In this document: positions 51,758 through 59,873 of the stretch, piece by piece | How the letters are laid out: each line of letters opens with the position of its first letter | Numbering within the stretch: the stretch's first letter is position 1 | DNA from: G965267605 sp965267605 | Lineage (GTDB): Bacteria; Bacteroidota; Bacteroidia; Flavobacteriales_E; Vicingaceae | Length of the DNA stretch: 64,000 nt | Direction: 5' to 3' | Assembly: GCA_965267605.1 (NCBI GenBank) | Contig: OZ254088.1 | Span: forward strand, 1,736,001 to 1,800,000 | Translations under genes and position numbers: made by a program | Notes under the pieces: generated by a model | The model's database searches: none | Seen by the model: only the letters and a program-made list of their open reading frames with translations | Told to the model about the DNA's origin: nothing

Positions 51758-54223
51758 ATGCGAAAACCCCTAATCACTACAGTAATCTTACTATGGGCTG
51801 GCTGCCTGTTTGCCCAGATTCAACGTGGAGGCACACCACGTGCATGGGGAAGTGCATCTACGTTGAGCACTGCACAGTTCAATACTGAGGGTGTGAACAT
51901 GACAAAATTAACGGCCGAGGATGCCATCAACGACCAGCGCAAGGACGTTGCTTGGAGATTTGGAGGCGTTATTAACCAATCGTTTGATCTTCGAACATCT
52001 GGTCAATGGCATCAGGTAACTGGTGGACGTATTTGTTTGCTTACTGTATACTCTCCAGGGGCCAACTCCCTCAATCTGAACTATAGTGATTTCAGTTTGC
52101 CACCCGGATCAGATCTTTTCATTTATACGCCAGACCGAAAGAACGTATTGGGGAGGTTTACACCCAGCAACAACAAGAACGGTGGTGCATTTGCTACCAC
52201 TTTACTCCCAGGTGATAAATGCGTACTCGAGTATTTCGAACCTACCGCTCAAATGGGAAAGGGTGTTATCAAAGTACAGAGTATCGTTCACGGTTACCGT
52301 GGATTCTTTAGCAGTACAGAAAATTTTGGCGCCTCCGGTGGATGTAACATAGATATGATCTGTGATTCAATCCGTTGGTGGGATGAAGCACGAAGCGGGG
52401 TATTGATTGTTACGGGCGCAAACAACCGTGTGTGTTCAGGGGCCCTATTGAACAATACACGCCAGGACGGTACACCGTACGTACTGTCGGCTGCACATTG
52501 TGGAGTTCCACCGAATGCCATTTTCATGTTCAATTACAGGTCTCCAAGTTGTACCAACCAATCAGATGGCCCAACGGGTATGACCGTGGCAGGATGTACA
52601 CCTTTGGCAGTAGATGGTCCATTCGACTTTAACCTGGTAAGACTGGATACCATTCCACCTGGATCGTACAATGTATTCTATAGCGGTTGGTCCAAAGACA
52701 CTATCCCACCAGAATGCGCAACCGGTATACATCATCCACAAGGTGATGTACAGAAGATATCTCACGATTTTGATTCCGTTACCATTTCAGGATACTACTC
52801 CGCTGGAACCGATCACTGGCAGGTAAGAGACTGGAATACAGGTACCACAGAACCTGTAAGTAGTGGCTCGCCTTTATATGATGCACATCATCGCGTAATT
52901 GGACAATTGCATGGCGGAGCGGCTTCTTGTAGTAACGATGCGCAGGATTACTATGGTCAGTTTGCAGTGGCATGGGATACATACAGTGACTCAGCCAGGC
53001 AGCTTGAATATTGGCTTGACCCCGATGGCATACTCTCAGGTCAATACCTTCCAGGGTATGACCCCAGTGGACCTGTAGATCAAAGGGATGCCATGCTATT
53101 GAAGATCGTTGGCATACAACATTACTCGTGTCTGGATACGCTCGTACCAGGTGTGATCTTCCGCAACCACGGTTCTGATCCGCTTACGTCACTCAATATC
53201 CATTATTCAGTGGATGGGGGCACAGTAGTGACAACCAACTGGTCTGGAAACCTCACTTCTTACGATACCAGAAAGCTGTGGTTAAATCCTATGCCTCTGA
53301 GCCAGGGAAAACACACCATAAAAATCTATTGCTCCTCGCCCAATGGTTTGAGCGATATGTATCTGCTAAACGATACGCTCACGAAGACGTTTACAACCAA
53401 CGATACGAACGTGGCAGCGACCATGACGTTCAAAACAGACAACTTTGGATCCGAGAGTACATGGAAGATCCTCGATCCTACCGGCACCGTATTGTATAGT
53501 GATGGGCCCTATCCCGATGTAGTGGGTGGTGTTGTGTATACTACTCCTCTGTGCCTGTGGGATGATTGCTTCCTGCTTGTGGTACGGGATCAATTTGCAG
53601 ACGGTACATGCTGCACCTTCGGTAAAGGTTATCACCTCATTACCAATGCCATAGGAGATACCCTGGGGCTGGACACCAATTTCACGGGGGCCGTAGATAG
53701 CATAGCATTCTGTCCGGGAGATACATGTAACATCTACCTGTTCGGGAAGGTAACAGATGCGACCAACGGAACAAGCGCGGATGGCAGTGTAGACCTATTC
53801 GTAACGGGCATGCACCCACCGTATACTTACCAATGGAGTCCTGGTGGACAAACCACTCAAGACCTAAGCGGATTGAATCCGGGCACGTACAGTGTGCTTG
53901 TAACAGACAGCATGGGATGTAGCGATACTTTAGCCTTTACCATTGGCTCTTCTGTGGGCATTGATGATGCCCAGGAATTGCAATTCTCGGTCTACCCCAA
54001 TCCAACCGAGGGATTGCTGTACATTCAAAATGATCACGAAGTGGATGTAGATGGTATGGTCACAGTTTATGATATGACTGGACGTGTGGTTATTCAACAG
54101 CAAATGGCCTTAACTCCAGGCAATAGAAAAATGATTGACTTACAGTCGTTAGATACGCAACTGGTAATACTACAAGTAAGTATGGGCCGCGAAAAGCGAC
54201 ACTTCAAGATAGTAGTGAGGTAA
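51758..54223 (+). CDS. T9SS-secreted trypsin-like serine protease
   Basis: An 821-residue exported protease of the lysyl endopeptidase type. The signal peptide is residues 1-19, then a propeptide to about 190. The S1 catalytic set is His247 in SAAHCG, Asp290 in PFDFNL and Ser371 in SSGSP, so the domain is about 195-440. After it come Ig-like beta domains, a SprB-type repeat (about 690-760, TYQWSPGGQTTQDLSGLNPG) and a C-terminal T9SS sorting domain (VYPNPTEGL to the end). The frame continues upstream to 51692, but MRKPLI at 51758 begins the signal peptide. Its stop is 2 nt from a convergent gene. Confidence 0.93.
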   Translation: MRKPLITTVILLWAGCLFAQIQRGGTPRAWGSASTLSTAQFNTEGVNMTKLTAEDAINDQRKDVAWRFGGVINQSFDLRTSGQWHQVTGGRICLLTVYSPGANSLNLNYSDFSLPPGSDLFIYTPDRKNVLGRFTPSNNKNGGAFATTLLPGDKCVLEYFEPTAQMGKGVIKVQSIVHGYRGFFSSTENFGASGGCNIDMICDSIRWWDEARSGVLIVTGANNRVCSGALLNNTRQDGTPYVLSAAHCGVPPNAIFMFNYRSPSCTNQSDGPTGMTVAGCTPLAVDGPFDFNLVRLDTIPPGSYNVFYSGWSKDTIPPECATGIHHPQGDVQKISHDFDSVTISGYYSAGTDHWQVRDWNTGTTEPVSSGSPLYDAHHRVIGQLHGGAASCSNDAQDYYGQFAVAWDTYSDSARQLEYWLDPDGILSGQYLPGYDPSGPVDQRDAMLLKIVGIQHYSCLDTLVPGVIFRNHGSDPLTSLNIHYSVDGGTVVTTNWSGNLTSYDTRKLWLNPMPLSQGKHTIKIYCSSPNGLSDMYLLNDTLTKTFTTNDTNVAATMTFKTDNFGSESTWKILDPTGTVLYSDGPYPDVVGGVVYTTPLCLWDDCFLLVVRDQFADGTCCTFGKGYHLITNAIGDTLGLDTNFTGAVDSIAFCPGDTCNIYLFGKVTDATNGTSADGSVDLFVTGMHPPYTYQWSPGGQTTQDLSGLNPGTYSVLVTDSMGCSDTLAFTIGSSVGIDDAQELQFSVYPNPTEGLLYIQNDHEVDVDGMVTVYDMTGRVVIQQQMALTPGNRKMIDLQSLDTQLVILQVSMGREKRHFKIVVR

Positions 54224-54225
54224 TA

Positions 54226-54402
54226 TTACTTACCCCAAACGTGTCTGTTCTGATCTTTTCTCGCACCAATTCTTCCGGAAGACTTCACCTTCGCTCTGTT
54301 TCCTTTAGTCGTAGAAAGCGACTTCTTGCATGAATGGAATAAGAATGCAGCGCCAAAAACAACACCTGATACAAGTAAGACTCTTATTGCTTTAGACTTC
54401 AT
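54226..54402 (-). CDS. Small basic lipoprotein
   Basis: A 58-residue protein with an N-terminal hydrophobic helix (AIRVLLVSGVVFGAAFLFHSC) that ends in a Cys suitable for lipid attachment, followed by a strongly basic tail (KGNRAKVKSSGRIGARKDQ). ATG at 54426 would add eight residues; MKSKAIRV at 54402 is the better start. Function unknown. Convergent stop is 2 nt from the T9SS protease gene. Confidence 0.6.
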   Translation of the reverse strand: MKSKAIRVLLVSGVVFGAAFLFHSCKKSLSTTKGNRAKVKSSGRIGARKDQNRHVWGK

Positions 54403-54555
54403 AACCGTTAATTTAAAACTTCCCAATCTGGTCCAAAATCTCCAATAAAGTTAAGAATTCCTGCTTCAATTGGTAGAGGACACCTAACTATCTAACGATT
54501 TTGGTATTCAATTGTTTTAACACAAGAACCGTGCAAATTCCATAAAAGAGGTAGA

Positions 54556-54578
54556 ATTAGGTTCAAATCAGACCTAAT
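54556..54578 (-). terminator. Weak hairpin at the 3' end of the VWA gene
   Basis: ATTAGGT (54556-54562) pairs perfectly with ACCTAAT (54572-54578) across a nine-base loop, and on the minus strand a CTCTTTTATG stretch follows eight bases later. The stem overlaps the VWA gene's stop codon. It is a possible terminator, not a strong one. Confidence 0.35.
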
Positions 54579-56604
54579 ATGCTCCGTTTCGCTTGCGCAT
54601 GAACCATTCAGCTCCAAGTAACGCAACAATCACAAAAAAGATCCATTTCCAGTTGATGAGCTCAAATAGTTCCTCATTGGAATGCTGAACTGTAACTACG
54701 TTCTCATTCTCTGCCAGGGCGTCTACCCAAGCCGACAATCCACCAGCATACAAGACTTCACCGCCAGAATTCTCTGCCATCTGGTAAAGCACGCGATGAT
54801 CGGCAGAAGCGTTCAATTGCTCTATATTCAACTGCTGAACAGTGAAGGACCCGCGTTCCTTATGGTCGTTGCCACCATGACTCGTCTTTGCCAGGTATTT
54901 GTATTCTCCCACAGGTAGCCTTCCAATATCGAGGTAATACACCTTACCACTTCTGGCCAGTTTGTATTCGTACTTCTTATCAGCCGCGTCCGTAATGATC
55001 AGATCCACCTCAGGCTCATTGATCAACTCATAACTATCGTCATACAACTGAGCGTCAAATACCACGGATTCATTCTCGAACACCTTGTTGTCGCAACGTA
55101 CACGGAAGGATGACTTATCTACCTTCAACGAAAGGAATTGCACCATCTTCGTTGCAAAACCGTCAAACGCATCATGGTTTCCATGCATCTTGTACTCAGC
55201 CAGACGCCATCGCCACATTCCTTCACCCAGCACATAACCTTCTTTCACTCCATTTCTCCGCTTGAATCCAATCAATGGCGACTTTGTTTTCACCAGGCCG
55301 ATCTTTTGACGGAACGCTACAATCATATCCTTGGCAGGCTGAAACTGCCCAAATGGAGCCTGTAGTGGAGGGAATCGTTCAAACCTCTGCCAGTGTTCCC
55401 TATCCAACTGAAAAAGCGGGAAATTCTCAACGTTCACTGCTGTAACATCGTTGGTTCTACCACCACTTCCATTCACCTTTACCATGTCGTTCATGTTATT
55501 GAACTGGCCCACCAGTGTAGATTTTGCCAATACAAACATGACCGGAACGCGTGCATCCCGCAATTGCTGAATTACTTTATCACCCCGGTTTCGTTTGGAC
55601 GGCATACCGTGCAGAATTGCAAGGTTGTACTCATCCACCTTCCCCGTGAAATCTGCGGCCAGCTCCACATCCACCTCATACTCTTCCCTGGTCTGGATCG
55701 CGTAACGGAATGCCGCTATATCCGGATGAGGCGCCTCCGCCAAAATCAAGACCTTCTGTCGTCCATCCAGTACATCTACATATACATGATTGACATTATT
55801 GATGAGTGTTACTTCATCCTTTACGGCTGAAAGGCGAACAATGTAGTGTTGCAAGCCTACTTCATCTGCTTCAAGCGTGAAATCATGTGTTCCATATCCA
55901 GTATTGTTAATGCTCAGTTGCTTGGCATACACCTTTTTTCCCTTGTGAGTAACACTTAACTCAAATGAAGCACCGGGAATGCGGATACCATGATACACTG
56001 CTTCCAACGGAAACTGATTGCCCAGGTAAGCCACCTCGTTGTGCGCCACCTTATCCAATACCAGGTCCTTTTGCAATGTGGTATCACCCAGGGCCACCGG
56101 ATAGATGGGGAAACCCAAAGATTTCACCTCATATGCCGGATTGCTTCCACGGTTGTACTGCCCATCTGTGGCAAACAAAACGCCACCTACATTCCTGTTG
56201 GTAAATCTCGTACCCAACTCCTCCAGCAGTTGAGACATATTTGTTTGCTTGTGATCATACCCATGGGCGATGCCCTCTTCCACTCTATCGCCAAATGCGT
56301 AAGCCCTTACTTCGTATTCTTCTTCGAGTCGCTCAATGGTTTGTGCCAGTTCTGGCTTGAACTTAGATTGAATGAAAGCAGAATCAGAAGTCATATAAAT
56401 TGATTCTGATTCATCCATCGCAACAATGAACACGGGTTTCTCCAATCGCGTTACCATGGTGCGCAGCATTGGGTTGAGCAACAGGAAAACAATGATGAAT
56501 ACACTCAGGAAACGCAACGTGGCCATGGTACGTTTCTTCCATTTGGCCACATTCTCAAATCGCTTCTCTCGCCAATACATGGCGAAAGCGTAGATGAAAC
56601 CCAC
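54574..56604 (-). CDS. Membrane-anchored VWA-type protein
   Basis: A protein of at least 676 residues. The first standard start (GTG at 56604) falls inside a membrane helix; the frame is open 21 codons further to an ATT at 56667, which would give a complete first helix (LWWIIFCAI and on). A second helix (TLRFLSVFIIVFLLLNPML) follows. The VWA domain then has a MIDAS-like DESES near residue 67 and ATDG near 140. The long extracellular region has Ig-like strands, and one helix near the C-terminus (WKWIFFVIVALLGAEWF) closes the chain. Such proteins occur near MoxR-type systems in Bacteroidota; no partner is present here. Confidence 0.75.
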   Translation of the reverse strand: MGFIYAFAMYWREKRFENVAKWKKRTMATLRFLSVFIIVFLLLNPMLRTMVTRLEKPVFIVAMDESESIYMTSDSAFIQSKFKPELAQTIERLEEEYEVRAYAFGDRVEEGIAHGYDHKQTNMSQLLEELGTRFTNRNVGGVLFATDGQYNRGSNPAYEVKSLGFPIYPVALGDTTLQKDLVLDKVAHNEVAYLGNQFPLEAVYHGIRIPGASFELSVTHKGKKVYAKQLSINNTGYGTHDFTLEADEVGLQHYIVRLSAVKDEVTLINNVNHVYVDVLDGRQKVLILAEAPHPDIAAFRYAIQTREEYEVDVELAADFTGKVDEYNLAILHGMPSKRNRGDKVIQQLRDARVPVMFVLAKSTLVGQFNNMNDMVKVNGSGGRTNDVTAVNVENFPLFQLDREHWQRFERFPPLQAPFGQFQPAKDMIVAFRQKIGLVKTKSPLIGFKRRNGVKEGYVLGEGMWRWRLAEYKMHGNHDAFDGFATKMVQFLSLKVDKSSFRVRCDNKVFENESVVFDAQLYDDSYELINEPEVDLIITDAADKKYEYKLARSGKVYYLDIGRLPVGEYKYLAKTSHGGNDHKERGSFTVQQLNIEQLNASADHRVLYQMAENSGGEVLYAGGLSAWVDALAENENVVTVQHSNEELFELINWKWIFFVIVALLGAEWFMRKRNGAY

Positions 56605-56712
56605 AATGGCACAAAAAATAATCCACCACAGTGGAGCTTCAGTAATTATTTGAAGATTAAATAAAATGCCAAAATGGTTTACCTACTAACGGAATAAAGG
56701 TAGTGATATTGG

Positions 56713-57459
56713 CTAGGTCATCATGGACCCACAGACAGAAAGACTCTGTCCTGAAACGTAAGTTGAAAGATCAGATGCAAGGAACAAAGCAGCATTCGCT
56801 ACATCATCCGTTGTACCTGGTCTTCCAAGTGGGATATCTTCCAGCCATCCTTTCACGATATCTTCATCCAGCTTCGCTGTCATTTCTGTCTCAATGAAGC
56901 CTGGCGTAATCGCATTACAACGAATGTTTCTGGAACCCAATTCCTGTGCTACAGATTTCGTGAAACCGATGATACCAGCTTTAGAAGCCGCATAGTTCGA
57001 CTGTCCAGGATTTCCTTCAACGCCTACCACAGAACTCATGTTGATGATAGAACCTGAACGCTGCTTCAGTAATGTTCTCAATGAGCACTTGGTAATGTTG
57101 AACACCGACTTCAGGTTCACATTGATCACATCGTCCCAGTTCTCTTCAGACATCCTCATCAACAAGCCATCACGCGTGATTCCTGCATTGTTCACGATGG
57201 CATCGATCTGACCAAACTCTTCAACCACCTGGTTGATGAAAGCTTCTGCCTGAGCGTAATCTGCAGCGTCAGACTTCACACCGATTGCTTTTACGCCTCT
57301 CGACTGAAGATCGCCTTCCACCGCCTTCGCTGCATCTTCTGAACTCACATACGTGAACGCAATGTTTGCACCGTGATCAGCGAATACTTCTGCGATACCC
57401 TTTCCAATTCCTCGAGTAGCCCCAGTGATAACTGCGACCTTTCCTTCCAATAGTTTCAT
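56713..57459 (-). CDS. fabG: 3-oxoacyl-ACP reductase
   Basis: FabG reduces beta-ketoacyl-ACP with NADPH in fatty acid elongation. The 248-residue SDR protein has the cofactor motif TGATRGIGKGI (14-24), NNAG near 89, catalytic Ser in NMSSVVG and the YAASK pair at about 153-157, and the PGFIETEMT segment that shapes the acyl site. Its start is 6 nt after the sucD stop, so both share a transcript. FabG is preferred over other SDRs by length and motif fit. Confidence 0.93.
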   Translation of the reverse strand: MKLLEGKVAVITGATRGIGKGIAEVFADHGANIAFTYVSSEDAAKAVEGDLQSRGVKAIGVKSDAADYAQAEAFINQVVEEFGQIDAIVNNAGITRDGLLMRMSEENWDDVINVNLKSVFNITKCSLRTLLKQRSGSIINMSSVVGVEGNPGQSNYAASKAGIIGFTKSVAQELGSRNIRCNAITPGFIETEMTAKLDEDIVKGWLEDIPLGRPGTTDDVANAALFLASDLSTYVSGQSLSVCGSMMT

Positions 57460-57465
57460 GATTTC

Positions 57466-58344
57466 TTAAGCTTTAACGGATACGAGATCAGCAATCGTCT
57501 GACCAATAACTGCAGGAGATTCAACAACGGTGATCCCACACTCTGCCATAATCTTCATTTTAGCAGCTGCGGTATCATCCGCCCCGCCAATAATGGCACC
57601 AGCGTGTCCCATTCTTCTTCCAGGAGGTGCTGTTTGGCCGGCAATGAATCCAACAACGGGCTTGGTAGCATTGTCCTTCACCCATCTTGCGGCATCAGCT
57701 TCCATGCTTCCACCAATCTCTCCGATCATTACGATTCCTTCGGTATCAGGATCATTCATCAACAGTTCAACCGCATCCTTTGTGGTAGTCCCAATGATTG
57801 GATCACCACCAATTCCAATGCAAGTGCTTTGTCCAAGACCAGCTTTGGTCACCTGATCAACGGCCTCATACGTAAGTGTACCTGACCTTGAAACAATTCC
57901 AATGGTACCTGGCGTATGAATGAAGCCTGGCATGATACCTACTTTGGCCTCTCCCGGAGTGATCACACCCGGACAGTTTGGACCTACCATGCGACAATCT
58001 TTTTCTGAAAGGAATTCCTTCACCTTGATCATGTCTTTGGTTGGAATACCTTCTGTAATTGCAACAATAACTTTGATACCAGCATCAGCACTTTCCATGA
58101 TGGCATCAGCTGCAAATGCCGGTGGTACAAAAACGATAGAAACATCCGCACCCGTCTTATCTACTGCCTCAGAAACTGTATTGAATACCGGGCGGTCCAG
58201 GTGAGAACCACCTCCTTTACCAGGAGTAACGCCACCAACGACATTCGTTCCATATTCGATCATCTGCTCCGAGTGGAATGTTCCTTCCCCCCCTGTAAAT
58301 CCTTGGACTATTATTCTGGAATCCTTATTGACAAGTACGCTCAT
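57466..58344 (-). CDS. sucD: Succinyl-CoA synthetase alpha subunit
   Basis: SucD with SucC makes succinate and ATP or GTP from succinyl-CoA in the TCA cycle. The 292-residue subunit has the CoA-binding start RIIVQGFTGGEGTFH and GVTPGKGGGSHL, and the active-site His in GRRMGHAGAI (near 245) that is phosphorylated during catalysis. A longer frame reaches 58440, but those 32 residues include a REP-like palindrome and are non-coding; ATG 58344 is right. SucC is not in the window. A -7 element lies 21 nt upstream. Confidence 0.97.
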   Translation of the reverse strand: MSVLVNKDSRIIVQGFTGGEGTFHSEQMIEYGTNVVGGVTPGKGGGSHLDRPVFNTVSEAVDKTGADVSIVFVPPAFAADAIMESADAGIKVIVAITEGIPTKDMIKVKEFLSEKDCRMVGPNCPGVITPGEAKVGIMPGFIHTPGTIGIVSRSGTLTYEAVDQVTKAGLGQSTCIGIGGDPIIGTTTKDAVELLMNDPDTEGIVMIGEIGGSMEADAARWVKDNATKPVVGFIAGQTAPPGRRMGHAGAIIGGADDTAAAKMKIMAECGITVVESPAVIGQTIADLVSVKA

Positions 58345-58365
58345 TTGGCCTCGTGATTGTTTACG

Positions 58366-58373
58366 CGAATATA
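58366..58373 (-). promoter_or_regulatory. -7 promoter element for sucD-fabG
   Basis: The minus strand reads TATATTCG (TAnnTTTG-type) 21 nt before the sucD ATG. Confidence 0.55.
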
Positions 58374-58401
58374 TGTTATCAAGTGGAAAGTAGAAAGAGA
58401 A

Positions 58402-58447
58402 AAAAAGCTTGTCATCCTGAGCTTGTCGTTGGATGAACAAGCTTTTT
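58402..58447. repeat. REP-like palindrome between sucD and mnmE
   Basis: Left arm 58402-58416 (AAAAAGCTTGTCATCC begins here) pairs with right arm 58431-58447 (GGATGAACAAGCTTTTT) with one bulge, around a loop containing TGAGCTTGTCGTT. The core TCATCCTGAGCTTGTCG with GGATGA is a known widespread palindrome type in Bacteroidota genomes, usually intergenic. It lies between two divergent genes, so a terminator role would be odd. Confidence 0.75.
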
Positions 58448-58497
58448 AAAGAGCTCTATAAATCATGAAAATGCATTTGTGATATTTGCAGTTAGAA

Positions 58498-59862
58498 ATG
58501 AGTTCCAATTCTACCATATGCGCCATTAGCACCGCCCCAGGAATGGGTGCCATCGCTGTCATTAGAATGAGTGGTGAGCAAGCAATAGCAATTGCTGACT
58601 CCTTAACGAAGACATTGAACCTCCAGGCGGTAGAAAGTCACACCGCCCATTTCTGTAGGCTGGAATCCCAGGGAATCTTCATAGACGAAGTGGTGGCAAC
58701 AGTGTTTAAAGCGCCAAAAACATATACAGGAGAAGACCTTGTAGAAATCTCTTGTCACGGCTCCACGTATATTCAAAAGGCTATAGTAGAAGCGCTTATC
58801 GATGCCGGAGCTACCTATGCAGAACCAGGAGAATTCACGCAGCGTGCGTTCCTCAATGGCAAGCTTGATCTATCACAAGCCGAAGCAGTAGCCGATCTCA
58901 TCTCATCTGATTCACCTGCATCACACGAACTGGCACTCAAGCAAATGCGCGGAGGTTTCTCTGGAAAGATCAAAGATTTACGCGAGCGGCTGATTCATTT
59001 CGCGTCCATGATTGAGCTGGAACTCGACTTCTCGGAAGAAGATGTAGAGTTTGCCAGTCGTGATGAATTGAGAGGATTGATCCTTGATCTACAGGGAACC
59101 CTGGCAGAGCTGATCCAATCTTTCCGGTTGGGAAATGCATTGAAGAAAGGAATCCCTGTGGCCATCGTTGGAAGACCTAACGCTGGTAAGTCTACACTTC
59201 TCAACACCTTGCTAAAGGAGGACCGTGCGATTGTTTCAGACATTGCCGGAACCACAAGAGATGTGATTGAAGATACGCTCGTAATCAATGGCATTACTTA
59301 CCGTTTCATTGATACAGCTGGACTTCGTGAAGGCGGGGACGTGATAGAGGAAGAAGGAATCCAGCGTACACGACAGAAGATTACCGAAGCGAGGATCGTA
59401 TTTATGGTGATCGATGTACACGACCTTGGTGATGAGACCCTGCAATCCGAAGTGGAGGTTATTGCCAGCGCCCTTTCAAAAGACCAGCATTTGAAGCTCA
59501 TCGTCAACAAGATTGATGAAGCCAACCCTCAAATTCCTGAGTGGATGGCCAATTCGGATCCTTTCCAAATCAGCGCGAGAGACCAACAAAACACGAACGC
59601 CATTGAAACGTACCTCTCGCAGTTTGTGAATCAGGGTGTAAGCGATGACATCATTGTAACGAATGCCCGGCATGTGCAGGAATTTGAGCAGACCAATGCC
59701 GCTTTAGACAGGGTGATTCACGGTATGGACACCGGTATATCGTCAGACTTGATTGCCATGGATATCCGCCAGGCAGTTCATCATTTGGGCTTGATCACTG
59801 GCGAGATTTCTACGGACGATCTCCTCGATAACATCTTCTCCAATTTCTGCATTGGGAAGTAG
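58498..59862 (+). CDS. mnmE: tRNA modification GTPase MnmE
   Basis: MnmE with MnmG adds the aminomethyl-type group at U34 of certain tRNAs. The protein has about 454 residues. N-terminal tetrahydrofolate-binding region starts TICAISTAPGMGAIAVIRMSG; the G domain has G1 GRPNAGKST near 224 and G3 DTAGLRE; the C-terminus ends in CIGK, the conserved Cys motif. The frame opens with TTG at 58486, but the ATG at 58498 is nine bases after a -7-like GATATTTG and gives the usual length. MnmG is not in the window. Confidence 0.97.
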   Translation: MSSNSTICAISTAPGMGAIAVIRMSGEQAIAIADSLTKTLNLQAVESHTAHFCRLESQGIFIDEVVATVFKAPKTYTGEDLVEISCHGSTYIQKAIVEALIDAGATYAEPGEFTQRAFLNGKLDLSQAEAVADLISSDSPASHELALKQMRGGFSGKIKDLRERLIHFASMIELELDFSEEDVEFASRDELRGLILDLQGTLAELIQSFRLGNALKKGIPVAIVGRPNAGKSTLLNTLLKEDRAIVSDIAGTTRDVIEDTLVINGITYRFIDTAGLREGGDVIEEEGIQRTRQKITEARIVFMVIDVHDLGDETLQSEVEVIASALSKDQHLKLIVNKIDEANPQIPEWMANSDPFQISARDQQNTNAIETYLSQFVNQGVSDDIIVTNARHVQEFEQTNAALDRVIHGMDTGISSDLIAMDIRQAVHHLGLITGEISTDDLLDNIFSNFCIGK

Positions 59863-59873
59863 TAAGATCTCTC

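Noticed and set aside
54466..54500. A tRNA-like word (ATTGGTAGAGGA) in the intergenic region
   Set aside because: The flanks do not fold into acceptor, anticodon or T arms.
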